The notes under the pieces are model-generated. The model was not told where the DNA came from and searched no databases. It saw nothing but the letters and a program-made list of their open reading frames with translations. Shown here one piece after another: positions 43,789 through 52,750 of a DNA stretch of 64,000 bases; position 1 is the stretch's first letter; each line of letters opens with the position of its first letter. The stretch is from Corynebacterium mastitidis DSM 44356. Lineage in GTDB: Bacteria > Actinomycetota > Actinomycetes > Mycobacteriales > Mycobacteriaceae. Location: positions 1-64,000 of the forward strand of contig NZ_AQXB01000002.1 in the NCBI RefSeq assembly GCF_000375365.1. Direction: 5' to 3'. The position numbers and the translations under genes are program-made.

Positions 43789-44076
43789 ATGACGACGAGT
43801 GAGACTCCCTCCCAGCGGTTCGGCGCCGCGCTTGCGGTGCGGCTTCCTGATGATTTGCGTGCGCGGGTGGACGTGTTGGCTGCTGCGGGGCGGCGTTCTC
43901 GTAGCGATGTTCTCCGAGAGGCGCTAGAGCGCGAGATCGATCAGCTTGAGTGGGAGCACCGGGTGGTTGAGACCGCAGCGGATATTCGTTCAGGGCGTGA
44001 GTCCACGGTGTCGCTGGCGGAATTGAATGCGCAGTTGGGTGATCCTGGTGAGCCGGACGTGGATGATCTGCATTGA
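43789..44076 (+). CDS. Ribbon-helix-helix antitoxin
   Basis: A 95-residue protein with a ribbon-helix-helix DNA-binding start (LAVRLPDDLRARVDVLAAAG, then RSRSDVLREALEREI) and an acidic C-terminal part that would wrap the toxin (SLAELNAQLGDPGEPDVDDLH). It is the antitoxin of the following RelE-like gene, overlapping it by 4 bases, and probably represses its own promoter. The whole pair lies between the two copies of the 138/157-base repeat. Confidence 0.88.
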   Translation: MTTSETPSQRFGAALAVRLPDDLRARVDVLAAAGRRSRSDVLREALEREIDQLEWEHRVVETAADIRSGRESTVSLAELNAQLGDPGEPDVDDLH

Positions 44077-44339
44077 GGTGGAGCGTTGAACTCTCCCGGG
44101 ATGCAGCACGGGTATTGCGCAAACTCGACCCGCAGACCTCGCGGAGAATCCGTCGCGCGCTAAAGGCGATTGAGTCCCTGGAGGATCCGCGTGCGCGAGG
44201 AAAAGCACTCACGGGGCGGTTAGCGGGGTTATGGCGGTACCGCGTCGGGGATTATCGGCTGGTGTGCGATCTCGTGGATTCTCGTTTGGTGGTCGTGGTC
44301 ATCGAGGTCGGGCATCGCAGCCATGTTTATGACTACTAA
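44073..44339 (+). CDS. RelE/ParE-family toxin
   Basis: An 88-residue basic protein with the RelE fold pattern: SVELSRDAARVLRKLDPQTSRRIRRAL (two helices), LTGRLAGLWRYRVGDYRLVCDL (central strands with the conserved WRYRVGDYR) and VVVIEVGHRSHVYDY (final strand and H-x-x-x-Y tail). RelE toxins cut mRNA on the ribosome. The TTG start at 44073 overlaps the antitoxin stop (TTGA), which couples translation; no other in-frame start fits. Confidence 0.9.
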   Translation: MRWSVELSRDAARVLRKLDPQTSRRIRRALKAIESLEDPRARGKALTGRLAGLWRYRVGDYRLVCDLVDSRLVVVVIEVGHRSHVYDY

Positions 44340-44365
44340 GGTGTGCTTCCACTGGGGAAGAAGTG

Positions 44366-44554
44366 ATGAAACGGATCTATGATGACGCGGAGCTAGAAGC
44401 GATGGCTGCTGATTTTGAGGGTGGTCTGAGCGAGAAGCAGTTATCCGGCGCGGTGTGGACTGAGGGGCCGATGGTGTGGCTTCTGGACGTGATGGGCGAC
44501 GATTGGGAGGCGTTCGCGCAGAGGGCACGGGAGGAAAATTATGGCTGCGGCTGA
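44366..44554 (+). CDS. Small acidic hypothetical protein
   Basis: A 62-residue acidic protein (MKRIYDDAELEAMAADFEGG, then VWLLDVMGDDWEAF). It follows the RelE toxin by 26 bases and could be part of the same transcript. A GTG at 44363 is the alternative start. No family is recognised. Confidence 0.5.
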   Translation: MKRIYDDAELEAMAADFEGGLSEKQLSGAVWTEGPMVWLLDVMGDDWEAFAQRAREENYGCG

Positions 44555-44586
44555 TCTCGTGCGTAAAACGGCGCGGCGCTGCTCTT

Positions 44587-44742
44587 ATGGAGAGCACACT
44601 GCCGCGTAGCAGAACCGGGGGCTTCGAGGAGCTGTTGCAGGTGGCGCTCGCGCTGTGTTCTCGAGCTTATGCTCTTCCTACGGCGGGGTGTGCCGCTGAC
44701 GTTGTCGAGGAAGTGCGCGGCAGCGAGATTTGCTCCTCTTAG
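44587..44742 (+). CDS. Short unassigned frame before the right repeat
   Basis: A 51-residue frame (MESTLPRSRTGGFEELLQV, ending GSEICSS). Its last codons share gctcctcttag with the end of the 43272 antitoxin gene because both lie in the repeat. It may be a remnant of a former toxin-antitoxin gene rather than a working gene. Confidence 0.25.
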   Translation: MESTLPRSRTGGFEELLQVALALCSRAYALPTAGCAADVVEEVRGSEICSS

Positions 44743-44888
44743 GACACCGCCGAGATAAGAAAACGGGCCCCGAGGGGCCCGCTCGTGGATCGGGGAAGAT
44801 GGTGAGGTCTAGAGGTTAGCCGCGCCCGCCTGCTGCGCCTCCCCGGAGGCGTCGGCCTCCTGCTGGGTTGCCGGAAGGACGCCGGTGG
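44732..44888. repeat. Direct repeat, right copy, containing the intact amidase 3' end
   Basis: A 157-base copy holding the terminator and last codons of the intact peptidoglycan amidase gene; it pairs with 43513-43650. About 75-80 percent of bases agree by eye apart from two gaps. This is probably the ancestral copy because the gene reads through it. Confidence 0.85.
44753..44781 (-). terminator. Terminator of the peptidoglycan amidase gene
   Basis: On the minus strand, CGGGCCC-cucg-GGGCCCG (44764-44781) is followed by TTTTCTTATC. It is a strong leftward intrinsic terminator. The left repeat copy has lost most of this stem. Confidence 0.85.
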
Positions 44889-46551
44889 CCTGGCCCTGAG
44901 CGCCCGTTCCCGCCGCGCCGGGCTCCGCTACCGTGGGCTCGGAGGCCTCCGCACCGGCACCGACCGTGGCGCTCTCGGTGTTGCCTGAGGTTGCGCTCTC
45001 CGGGGCCGTGGAGGAGGTCGCGGGCTCGGTAGCGGTCGAGGCCGGGGCCGTGGAGCTGGCCGGGGCCGAGCTGGTCTCCGTCTCCTCGCCGCTCAGCTTG
45101 TCCGCCAGGGAGTCGTAGGTTTCCTTGGCGATCTCGCGGATCGTGTCCATCTGCGCGTAGCCAGCGTCGCCCGGGCAGGTAGTCAGGCCGACGTCGCGGT
45201 GCGCGAAGATGTTGGGCAGCGTGACCTCGGTGCCATAGGCGTACTTGGTGTAGGAGGTGCCCTCGGAGTAGTGGATGTCCTCCCCAGTGGGGTCGAACCC
45301 GGCCAGGGCGGCGCGCCACCCGGCGAGCCTGCCCACGGCCTCCAGCGTTGCCTGCGGGGGAGTGACGGTCTCGTAGTTGCCCATCATGGAGATTCCCCAG
45401 GTGTTCTGGTTGAAGCCTCCGGCGTGAGCGCCCTGCACCGCCTCGTTGAGGCCGCCGTAGCGCCCCTCGTAGATCGTGCCGAACTTGTCCACCAGGGCGT
45501 TGTAGCCGATGTCGCACCAGCCGAGGGTCTGGGCGTGGTACTGGTAGATGCCGCGCACCACGCCGGGGGCCTGGGCCTGGGTGTAGTTGTTGGACCCGGC
45601 GGTGTGGTGGATGGTCAGGGCGGACACCTGATCGTCCACGGTGGGGTCCTGGCAGCGGATGGACTCGTCGGCGCCCCAGCCCGCGCGGGAGACCACCTCG
45701 GGCATGCCGTAGCTGTCGGATTCGGCGGCGAGCTGGGTGCCGCCGTCCTGGGCGTTGCCGTCGATGAACACGGCCTCGATGTCGTCGGCGTCGGAGACCT
45801 CGGCCACGGGCTTGATGTCCCCGTAGTTGGTGGGCAGCGGCACCCCGCCGCCCTTGGGTGCGGTCTGGCCGTTCTGTCCGGTCGGCTCGGGGGCGGCGGG
45901 CGCCGGGGCTTCCTGGGTGTCCGCGGGCGCGGCGGAGGGGGCCTCGGGCTGGGTCGGTTGTTCGGGAGCGGGAGCCTCGGGCTGCGCGGCCTGGGGAGCC
46001 TGCCTCGCCGGGGTAGTCTCCGGTGCGGCCTCCGGGGCGTTGGCCCCGGCGTTCTCCGCCTCGGGGCCTTGGTTCTCTCCGAGCACGTCCACGCCGGAGA
46101 CGGACACCTGCACGCGATTGGTGGGCTCCACGTAGATCAGCTCGGTGCCGGTGGTGCCGCTGGGGGAGGTCTCGTCCAGCGGCTCGGCGTTGTACCAGGG
46201 GCCCCAGGAGCCGTCGGCGGCCTGGGCGCGCACGAAGGCCGCGATGTCGCGCGTGCCGTTCCAGGTGAGCGCGAACATGGAGAACTGCTCGTCGCGACTG
46301 AACTCCTTGACGGTGCGGGCGGCCTCGCCCTCGCCCTGGGTGGCGATGGCGGGGTCGTCCACCACGACGTTGCTGCCGCTGGCGAAGGAGGCGGTGGCCT
46401 CGGAGGCCGCCACGGGGGTGGCGCCGGCGACGTCGGTGGGGATGATTCCGGTGCCCACGCCCAGGGTGGCGGTGGCCACGAGCGCGGCGCTTAGGACGGC
46501 GGCGAGGACGGGCTTGCGCGGGGGCGCGATGAGGCGGCGTCGTTGCGGCAC
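44809..46551 (-). CDS. Secreted N-acetylmuramoyl-L-alanine amidase, PGRP domain
   Basis: A 580-residue exported peptidoglycan hydrolase. A signal peptide (RKPVLAAVLSAALVATATL) precedes a small N-terminal domain (about residues 70-140, DGSWGPWYNAEPLDE), a Pro/Ala/Glu linker, and the PGRP/amidase_2 domain (about 285-450). Zinc-site residues are in LTIHHTAGSNNY, IFAHRDV and TTCPGDAG; the RYGGLNEAVQGAHAGG segment is typical. A Ser/Thr/Ala tail follows. I prefer GTG 46551 with gaggag upstream, since a TACGAT box (complement of 46604-46609) makes the ATGs at 46602-46614 unlikely to be transcribed; start uncertain. Confidence 0.85.
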   Translation of the reverse strand: MPQRRRLIAPPRKPVLAAVLSAALVATATLGVGTGIIPTDVAGATPVAASEATASFASGSNVVVDDPAIATQGEGEAARTVKEFSRDEQFSMFALTWNGTRDIAAFVRAQAADGSWGPWYNAEPLDETSPSGTTGTELIYVEPTNRVQVSVSGVDVLGENQGPEAENAGANAPEAAPETTPARQAPQAAQPEAPAPEQPTQPEAPSAAPADTQEAPAPAAPEPTGQNGQTAPKGGGVPLPTNYGDIKPVAEVSDADDIEAVFIDGNAQDGGTQLAAESDSYGMPEVVSRAGWGADESIRCQDPTVDDQVSALTIHHTAGSNNYTQAQAPGVVRGIYQYHAQTLGWCDIGYNALVDKFGTIYEGRYGGLNEAVQGAHAGGFNQNTWGISMMGNYETVTPPQATLEAVGRLAGWRAALAGFDPTGEDIHYSEGTSYTKYAYGTEVTLPNIFAHRDVGLTTCPGDAGYAQMDTIREIAKETYDSLADKLSGEETETSSAPASSTAPASTATEPATSSTAPESATSGNTESATVGAGAEASEPTVAEPGAAGTGAQGQATGVLPATQQEADASGEAQQAGAANL

Positions 46552-46734
46552 GGTGGTTGTTCTCCTCAGCGTGTTGCGTGTGGGCGAGGTATAGATGTCC
46601 ATCATCGTAAACAACTGAGGCTAAAGAAGCCAGTGTGTAGCTTGTTTTAGTTGTTGCTGGATGGTATTTGTGCGTTTCATGTGAAGGCGGATGCCGTACC
46701 CGATCCCGTGCCTGAGTGCCGTACCCTGGTTGCA

Positions 46735-48530
<1,796 letters not shown>

Positions 48531-48558
48531 GGGGGTGCGTTTCCGTGCGGTTGTGGGG

Positions 48559-48594
48559 TTGACGAATCGTGGTAAGAGACTTTACTCTCTTACC
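48559..48594 (+). promoter_or_regulatory. Promoter with inverted repeat before a possible small RNA
   Basis: TTGACG (48559-48564), a 16-base spacer and TTTACT (48581-48586) form a reasonable promoter in the glf 3' gap. The inverted repeat GGTAAGAG/CTCTTACC (48571-48578 and 48587-48594) straddles the -10 box and could be an operator or an RNA hairpin. Confidence 0.45.
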
Positions 48595-48669
48595 TAGAGA
48601 AGGTAAGGACAAGGTCCCTTGCCATGAGACTGGGAAGGTCCGCTAGACGAATGCGCTAGCGGGCTTTTT
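48593..48669 (+). ncRNA. Candidate small RNA between glf and the Abi gene
   Basis: A transcript of about 77 bases from the promoter above would fold as one hairpin (GGTAAGG/CCTTGCC, near 48602-48622) and a terminator (CCGCTAG/CTAGCGG then five T). No coding frame fits it. Alternatively the region is only the glf terminator. Nothing in it matches an RNA family I know. Confidence 0.35.
48640..48669 (+). terminator. Terminator after glf or the small RNA
   Basis: A 7-base stem (ccgctag at 48640-48646 with ctagcgg at 48656-48662) is followed by gcttttt. It is a clear rightward intrinsic terminator facing the convergent Abi gene. Confidence 0.8.
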
Positions 48670-48676
48670 CTCTATA

Positions 48677-49186
48677 CTAGGGGCGCTTGCGTAGAACGCT
48701 TCTTACCGTACTTGTTCCGCTGAGCCATTCCCGTACATGCGGATTGATGCTTTCCACGAGGTCAAAAGCCTCGTTTGTGCGGTCGTGGACGTTGGTATTA
48801 AGCAGGCTATCCATGTGGGACACGCGATTCCGTAATTCGTGCAGGTGGAAGACTCTCCAAAAAGTACGTGCCCCATCGTGGTCTTGTGTGTAGGGGAAGG
48901 CCTGGTGGATCGCCTCATCCCATAGCCTTATCCGGTTTCTATTTCCTTCTCTTTGGGGGTTGGCTTCGGGGAGGTGGTCCTTCCACAGGCCGAACATTGT
49001 GTGGGCAAGAACGTCATCGTGGGTAATACGCTCGCCGTAGCGGGGATGGTTGGAGCTGCGTCTCTCTGCGGCTTTGCGTGCTCGGCGTAGCGCTTCCTCC
49101 CTTTTCCTGGAGGTGAGCGAGCGAAGAGGGGCGGCGGGAGGCTCAAGCAGCCAGCTCCTTTCTTGGCCGTATTGAGCGCTGTTCAT
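48677..49186 (-). CDS. Abi-like (HEPN) protein, C-terminal part
   Basis: A 169-residue frame matching the C-terminal two thirds of Abi_2/AbiD-F-type proteins: HDDVLAHTMFGLWKDHLPEA, RIRLWDEAIHQAFP and HLHELRNRVSHMDSLLN. The RNRVSH motif is the RX4H signature of HEPN RNases, which shut down phage-infected cells. Its ATG at 49186 overlaps the stop of the N-terminal frame as ATGA. In relatives both parts form one protein, so this is either a frameshift or a coupled two-part gene. Confidence 0.72.
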   Translation of the reverse strand: MNSAQYGQERSWLLEPPAAPLRSLTSRKREEALRRARKAAERRSSNHPRYGERITHDDVLAHTMFGLWKDHLPEANPQREGNRNRIRLWDEAIHQAFPYTQDHDGARTFWRVFHLHELRNRVSHMDSLLNTNVHDRTNEAFDLVESINPHVREWLSGTSTVRSVLRKRP

Positions 49187-49380
49187 TGTTGGAGGGTGTT
49201 GTCGATTGCGTTCCGGAGTATAACCTCCGTGGGTCCAAGGACCGCTTGCACTGCTGTGGACAGCTCGATGCTCCAGCGGTAGAGCCTGAGTGCGTGCTTC
49301 TTGTTTCCACCCGCTTCTACCAAATATGGTTGTAGTCGCGCTTCTCCCAGTGCCTTGATGATAGTGTCGCGTTGATCCAT
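49183..49380 (-). CDS. Abi-like protein, N-terminal part
   Basis: A 65-residue frame with the Abi N-terminal pattern: EARLQPYLVEAG, HALRLYRWSIELSTAVQAVLG and EVILRNAIDNTLQQ. It stops at TGA just where the C-terminal frame begins, in a different frame. A CAAAAT box 7 bases before the ATG at 49380 suggests a leaderless start; the upstream ATG at 49398 is less likely. Confidence 0.65.
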   Translation of the reverse strand: MDQRDTIIKALGEARLQPYLVEAGGNKKHALRLYRWSIELSTAVQAVLGPTEVILRNAIDNTLQQ

Positions 49381-49398
49381 GAGTGTAATTTTGCACAT

Positions 49399-49742
49399 TC
49401 GAGGGGGTTCTTGGGTGGATTTTAAGGCGTGTGGGCTAGGTTTCCGCGGCTAGGTCCGCAGGGACCCCTCTACGTTAACCATTTGTTTACCTACTGTTAG
49501 GGATGGCGCCGGAAAGGCGTCACTCCCGGTGTCGGTCGAGGCTCCTTGTGGGGGCGCTCCACCTTTCATGGGGTGTGACGATCCTCTCTTTTCTTCCGTG
49601 CGGGGTGCGCGGGGTAGGTAAAACATGGCCTTGAGCTGCCCCTTTCCTCTCGCGCACCATCGCCGCGCCCCTTCCTCCTGGGCGGAAAAAACCGTTTGAA
49701 CCTCCCATTATTTGAAGCGCCTTGCGTTGGTCGGGCGGTGAC
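49399..49742. other. Gene-free region upstream of Abi
   Basis: About 340 bases with no convincing gene on either strand. It contains GTTAAC and GTTTAC elements (near 49483 and 49493) similar to those before the next gene, and a CGCGG/CCGC hairpin near 49445. No other structure was recognised. Confidence 0.45.
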
Positions 49743-49765
49743 GCTAAGGTTAACGAACAGTTAAC
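49743..49765 (+). promoter_or_regulatory. Promoter with paired GTTAAC sites
   Basis: A TAAGGT -10 box (49743-49748) is followed at once by GTTAAC-gaaca-GTTAAC (49749-49765). Each hexamer is itself a palindrome, and they lie over the expected transcription start, so a dimeric regulator is plausible. Confidence 0.4.
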
Positions 49766-49800
49766 AGAGCAAGTCTCCGACGTGAACGAAGGAAAGGATC

Positions 49801-50028
49801 GTGAGCGCCATGACCAAGATTGATCGCCTCTGGAGCGTGCGGATGGACCTTCACGCCCGATTCGGCGCGGAACTGCCCATTGGCCTGATTGACGCCATCC
49901 TCGACGGGGTGGCCCGCCGCTGGGAGTCCAGCCCGGCCTTCTTCCGCACCGTGCTCATCGAGCGCGAGGCCGTAGAGGAGCTGGAGCACCGCCTGCACGG
50001 TGGCATGACGAGTTCCCTCGCCGCCTAG
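49801..50028 (+). CDS. Small three-helix protein, unknown
   Basis: A 75-residue protein with SVRMDLHARFGAELPIGLIDAIL, SPAFFRTVLIEREAVEELEHRL patterns that resemble the three-helix-bundle dimerisation domain found in short actinobacterial proteins (from memory). The GTG at 49801 follows aaggaaagg at a good distance, unlike the ATG at 49810. It lies between Abi and glfT2 and has its own promoter and terminator. Confidence 0.6.
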   Translation: MSAMTKIDRLWSVRMDLHARFGAELPIGLIDAILDGVARRWESSPAFFRTVLIEREAVEELEHRLHGGMTSSLAA

Positions 50029-50045
50029 TGCGCATAGCGCCCGGG

Positions 50046-50080
50046 AAAAGGCCCTGACCGGTAAGGTTGGGGCCTTTTCT
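50046..50080 (+). terminator. Terminator after the three-helix protein gene
   Basis: A 9-base stem (aaaaggccc at 50046-50054 with gggcctttt at 50070-50078) is followed by ct. It isolates this gene from the glfT2 unit. Confidence 0.88.
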
Positions 50081-50218
50081 CATGCGCGGGCTTAGCCGTG
50101 GGCCCCTGCGCGCGCCCGGTGTGCGCCGCGATCGCAGGGAGGCCGCCGCGACGTGGGCTGCCTCACCCTACCGTGTTCCCTCCCCGCCGGGCTGGGTAAC
50201 CAATTAATCTAGAGGGGC

Positions 50219-50224
50219 GATAAT
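50219..50224 (+). promoter_or_regulatory. -10 box of the glfT2-ubiA unit
   Basis: GATAAT at 50219-50224 lies about 45 bases before the glfT2 GTG, with aagggaagg between. No clear -35 was found. It would serve the PAP2 and ubiA genes as well, since they overlap glfT2. Confidence 0.5.
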
Positions 50225-50268
50225 AGCCCAAAGAAGAACGGCCACAAGGGAAGGCAAAGACCAGTACC

Positions 50269-52242
50269 GTGAGTGCAACTACCCAACCGACGCCCTCGGC
50301 GCAGCAGACGGCGGCCGTGGAGCAGCTACAGCGCCTGCTCATGCCCAAGCGCGGGGAGCCTGCCGACGTGCGCAGCCTCTACTACATGGAAACCCAGAGC
50401 GCGCAGGAGCGCATCACCTGCCCGGACCGCCTGAACGTGGAGATCCCGGCGGGCGCGGAGCTGAGCTTTGAGACGTACTTTAACGCCTTCCCGGCCAGCT
50501 ACTGGCGCCGCTGGTCGCAGCTCGACTCCGTGGTGCTGCGCGTGGAGGTCACCGGCAGCGCCCGCATCGACGTCTACCGCTCCCGCTTCGACGGCGGGCG
50601 CATCGCGGTGGAGGCCGCGCAGGTGAGCGACGACGCCGTGGAGTTCCGGCTCTCCCTGGCCCCCTTCGAGGACGGCGGCTGGTACTGGTTCGACGTCACG
50701 GCGGAGTCGGCGGTGACGGTGGCCGGGGGCTGGTACGCCCCGCAGGCGCCCGGCCCGCAGACCATGCCGGACGGCACCCAGGTGGGGCCTTTCGACAAGT
50801 CCGTCACGGTGGGCATTCCCACCTTTAACCGCCCCAAGGACGCGGTGGCGGCCCTGGAGGCTCTGGCGTCCGACCCGGAGGTGGACGCGATCATCGACGC
50901 CGTGCTCATGCCGGATCAGGGCAACCAGCACCCGGCGGATGAGCCCGGCTACAGGGGCGTGACCGAGCACTTCGGGGAGCGCTTCTTCGAGTTCCGCCAG
51001 GGCAACCTGGGCGGCTCCGGCGGATACTCCCGCATCATGTACGAGGCGCTGGGGGATGCCACCCCGAGCAGCCCCTACATCCTGTACATGGATGATGACA
51101 TCGCCATTGAGCCGGACGCCATCCTGCGCGCCGTGCAGGTGGCGCGCTACGCCGCGCGCCCGATCTTCGTGGGTGGGCAGATGCTCAATCTCCTGCAGCG
51201 CTCCGAGCTGCGCACCATGGGCGAGGTGGTCAACCACGCGGACTTCATGTGGTCGCCCGCCCCCAACGTGCACTACGATCACGACTTTGCCCAGCACCCC
51301 ATGAACGACCTGGGCAGGCACGGCGATCCCCTGGGCACCGTGACCTCCCGCGACATCCATCGCCGCATCGACGTGGACTACAACGGCTGGTGGATGTGCC
51401 TGTTCCCCACGGTGGTGGCGGAGAAGATCGGGCAGCCCCTGCCGCTGTTCATCAAGTGGGATGACACGGAGTACTCCCTGCGCGCCAAGGAGGCGGGCTT
51501 CCCCACGGCCACCTGGCCGGGCGTGGCCATCTGGCACATGTCCTGGGCGGACAAGGACGACGCGATCGATTGGCAGGCGTACTTCCACCTGCGCAACCGC
51601 CTGATCGTGGCCGCCATGTACCACCGGGGGGACGTCAAGGGCATCATCAAGTCCCTGCGCAAGTCCACCTTCAAGCACGCCATGTGCCTGGAGTACTCCA
51701 CCATGGCCATCCAGATCGAGGCCCTCAAGGACTTCCTGGCGGGCCCGGACCGCCTCTTCGAGATCCTGGAGAGCTCGCTGCCCAGGATCAACGCGATGCG
51801 TAAGCAGTACCCGGACGCCCAGGTGGTGCCCTCGGCGGCGTCGCTGCCGGACCCCTCGGGCCTGCCGGGCGGGGTGCCCATCCACGACATCGGCGGCCGC
51901 CTGGCCCCGGTGAAAAAGCTGCGCTGGCTGGCCAAGAGCCTGGCGCACTCCGCGCGCCCCGCGCAGGCCGAGCACCACGAGGTGCCGCAGGCCAACCTGT
52001 CCCGGCACGAGGCCCGGTGGTTCTCGCTCTCGCGCCTGGACAGCGCCACGGTTACCACCGCAGACGGCAAGGGCGTGACGTTCCGCAAGCGCGACCGCGA
52101 GCAGGCCAAGGAGCTGCTGCGCGAGACGCTGCGCCTGCACAAGGAGCTGGCCGAGCGCTTCGAGGGGCTGCGCGGGGAGTACCGCGCGGCGCTGCCCAGG
52201 CTGGTGAGCCGCGAGGCGTGGGGAGAGGTCTTTGATGCGTAA
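50269..52242 (+). CDS. glfT2: Bifunctional galactofuranosyltransferase GlfT2
   Basis: A 657-residue GT2 enzyme that polymerises the galactan chain from UDP-galactofuranose with alternating beta-1,5 and beta-1,6 links at the inner membrane face. An N-terminal beta-sandwich domain (about residues 20-180) precedes the catalytic domain, which opens with VTVGIPTFNRPKDAV. The metal-binding DDD is in LYMDDDIAIEPDAI (near residue 275), the catalytic WDD is in IKWDDTEYSLRAKEAG (near 396) and the metal His is in IWHMSW. A helical C-terminal domain follows. It overlaps the PAP2 gene by 8 bases. Confidence 0.95.
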   Translation: MSATTQPTPSAQQTAAVEQLQRLLMPKRGEPADVRSLYYMETQSAQERITCPDRLNVEIPAGAELSFETYFNAFPASYWRRWSQLDSVVLRVEVTGSARIDVYRSRFDGGRIAVEAAQVSDDAVEFRLSLAPFEDGGWYWFDVTAESAVTVAGGWYAPQAPGPQTMPDGTQVGPFDKSVTVGIPTFNRPKDAVAALEALASDPEVDAIIDAVLMPDQGNQHPADEPGYRGVTEHFGERFFEFRQGNLGGSGGYSRIMYEALGDATPSSPYILYMDDDIAIEPDAILRAVQVARYAARPIFVGGQMLNLLQRSELRTMGEVVNHADFMWSPAPNVHYDHDFAQHPMNDLGRHGDPLGTVTSRDIHRRIDVDYNGWWMCLFPTVVAEKIGQPLPLFIKWDDTEYSLRAKEAGFPTATWPGVAIWHMSWADKDDAIDWQAYFHLRNRLIVAAMYHRGDVKGIIKSLRKSTFKHAMCLEYSTMAIQIEALKDFLAGPDRLFEILESSLPRINAMRKQYPDAQVVPSAASLPDPSGLPGGVPIHDIGGRLAPVKKLRWLAKSLAHSARPAQAEHHEVPQANLSRHEARWFSLSRLDSATVTTADGKGVTFRKRDREQAKELLRETLRLHKELAERFEGLRGEYRAALPRLVSREAWGEVFDA

Positions 52243-52750
52243 CGAGGCGGACGTATTGGTGGCGCTGCAGTCCGCGGCCGCGGATCGGCCCGGGGTGCTT
52301 CCCGCCGCGCGGGCGCTCAGCGCCTTCGGCGAGCACGCGCTGGGGTGGATGGGCCTGGCCGCCGCGGGCGCGGCCCTGGACTCCGGGCGCCGCGCGCGGT
52401 GGCTGGGGGTGGGGGCCTCGGCGCTGGCGAGCCACGCGGCGTCGATAGCCATCAAGCGGGTGGTGCGCCGCAGGCGGCCCCACGACCCGAGGATTCGCGT
52501 GGGCGTGTCCACCCCCTCCCAGCTGAGCTTCCCCTCCTCGCACGCTACCTCCACCACGGCCGCGGCGGTGGCGGCGGCGGAGGTGACGCGGCGGCGCGGC
52601 CCGCTGCTCATTGTGCCGGTGATGATGCTCTCGCGTATGGTGCTGGGGGTCCATTACCCCACGGACGTGCTGGCGGGGACGGCGCTCGGCGCGGCCACCG
52701 CCAAGTTGGTGATGTCGAGGGTAGCGAGGAAGGAAAGGCGCACCGCGTGA
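52235..52750 (+). CDS. PAP2-type phosphatase, Rv3807c-like
   Basis: A 171-residue membrane phosphatase. The PAP2 signature is present: KRVVRRRRP (motif 1), PSQLSFPSSHATSTTAAAV (motif 2 with catalytic His) and SRMVLGVHYPTDVLAGTAL (motif 3 with catalytic His). From its place between glfT2 and ubiA it corresponds to mycobacterial Rv3807c, proposed to remove the 5-phosphate from decaprenylphosphoryl-phosphoribose. It is coupled to glfT2 (8-base overlap) and ubiA (GTGA overlap). Confidence 0.9.
   Translation: MRNEADVLVALQSAAADRPGVLPAARALSAFGEHALGWMGLAAAGAALDSGRRARWLGVGASALASHAASIAIKRVVRRRRPHDPRIRVGVSTPSQLSFPSSHATSTTAAAVAAAEVTRRRGPLLIVPVMMLSRMVLGVHYPTDVLAGTALGAATAKLVMSRVARKERRTA

Noticed and set aside
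48531-48676. tRNA-like folding after glf
   Set aside because: No anticodon arm, T-loop consensus or acceptor pairing was found; the hairpins fit a small RNA or terminator better.
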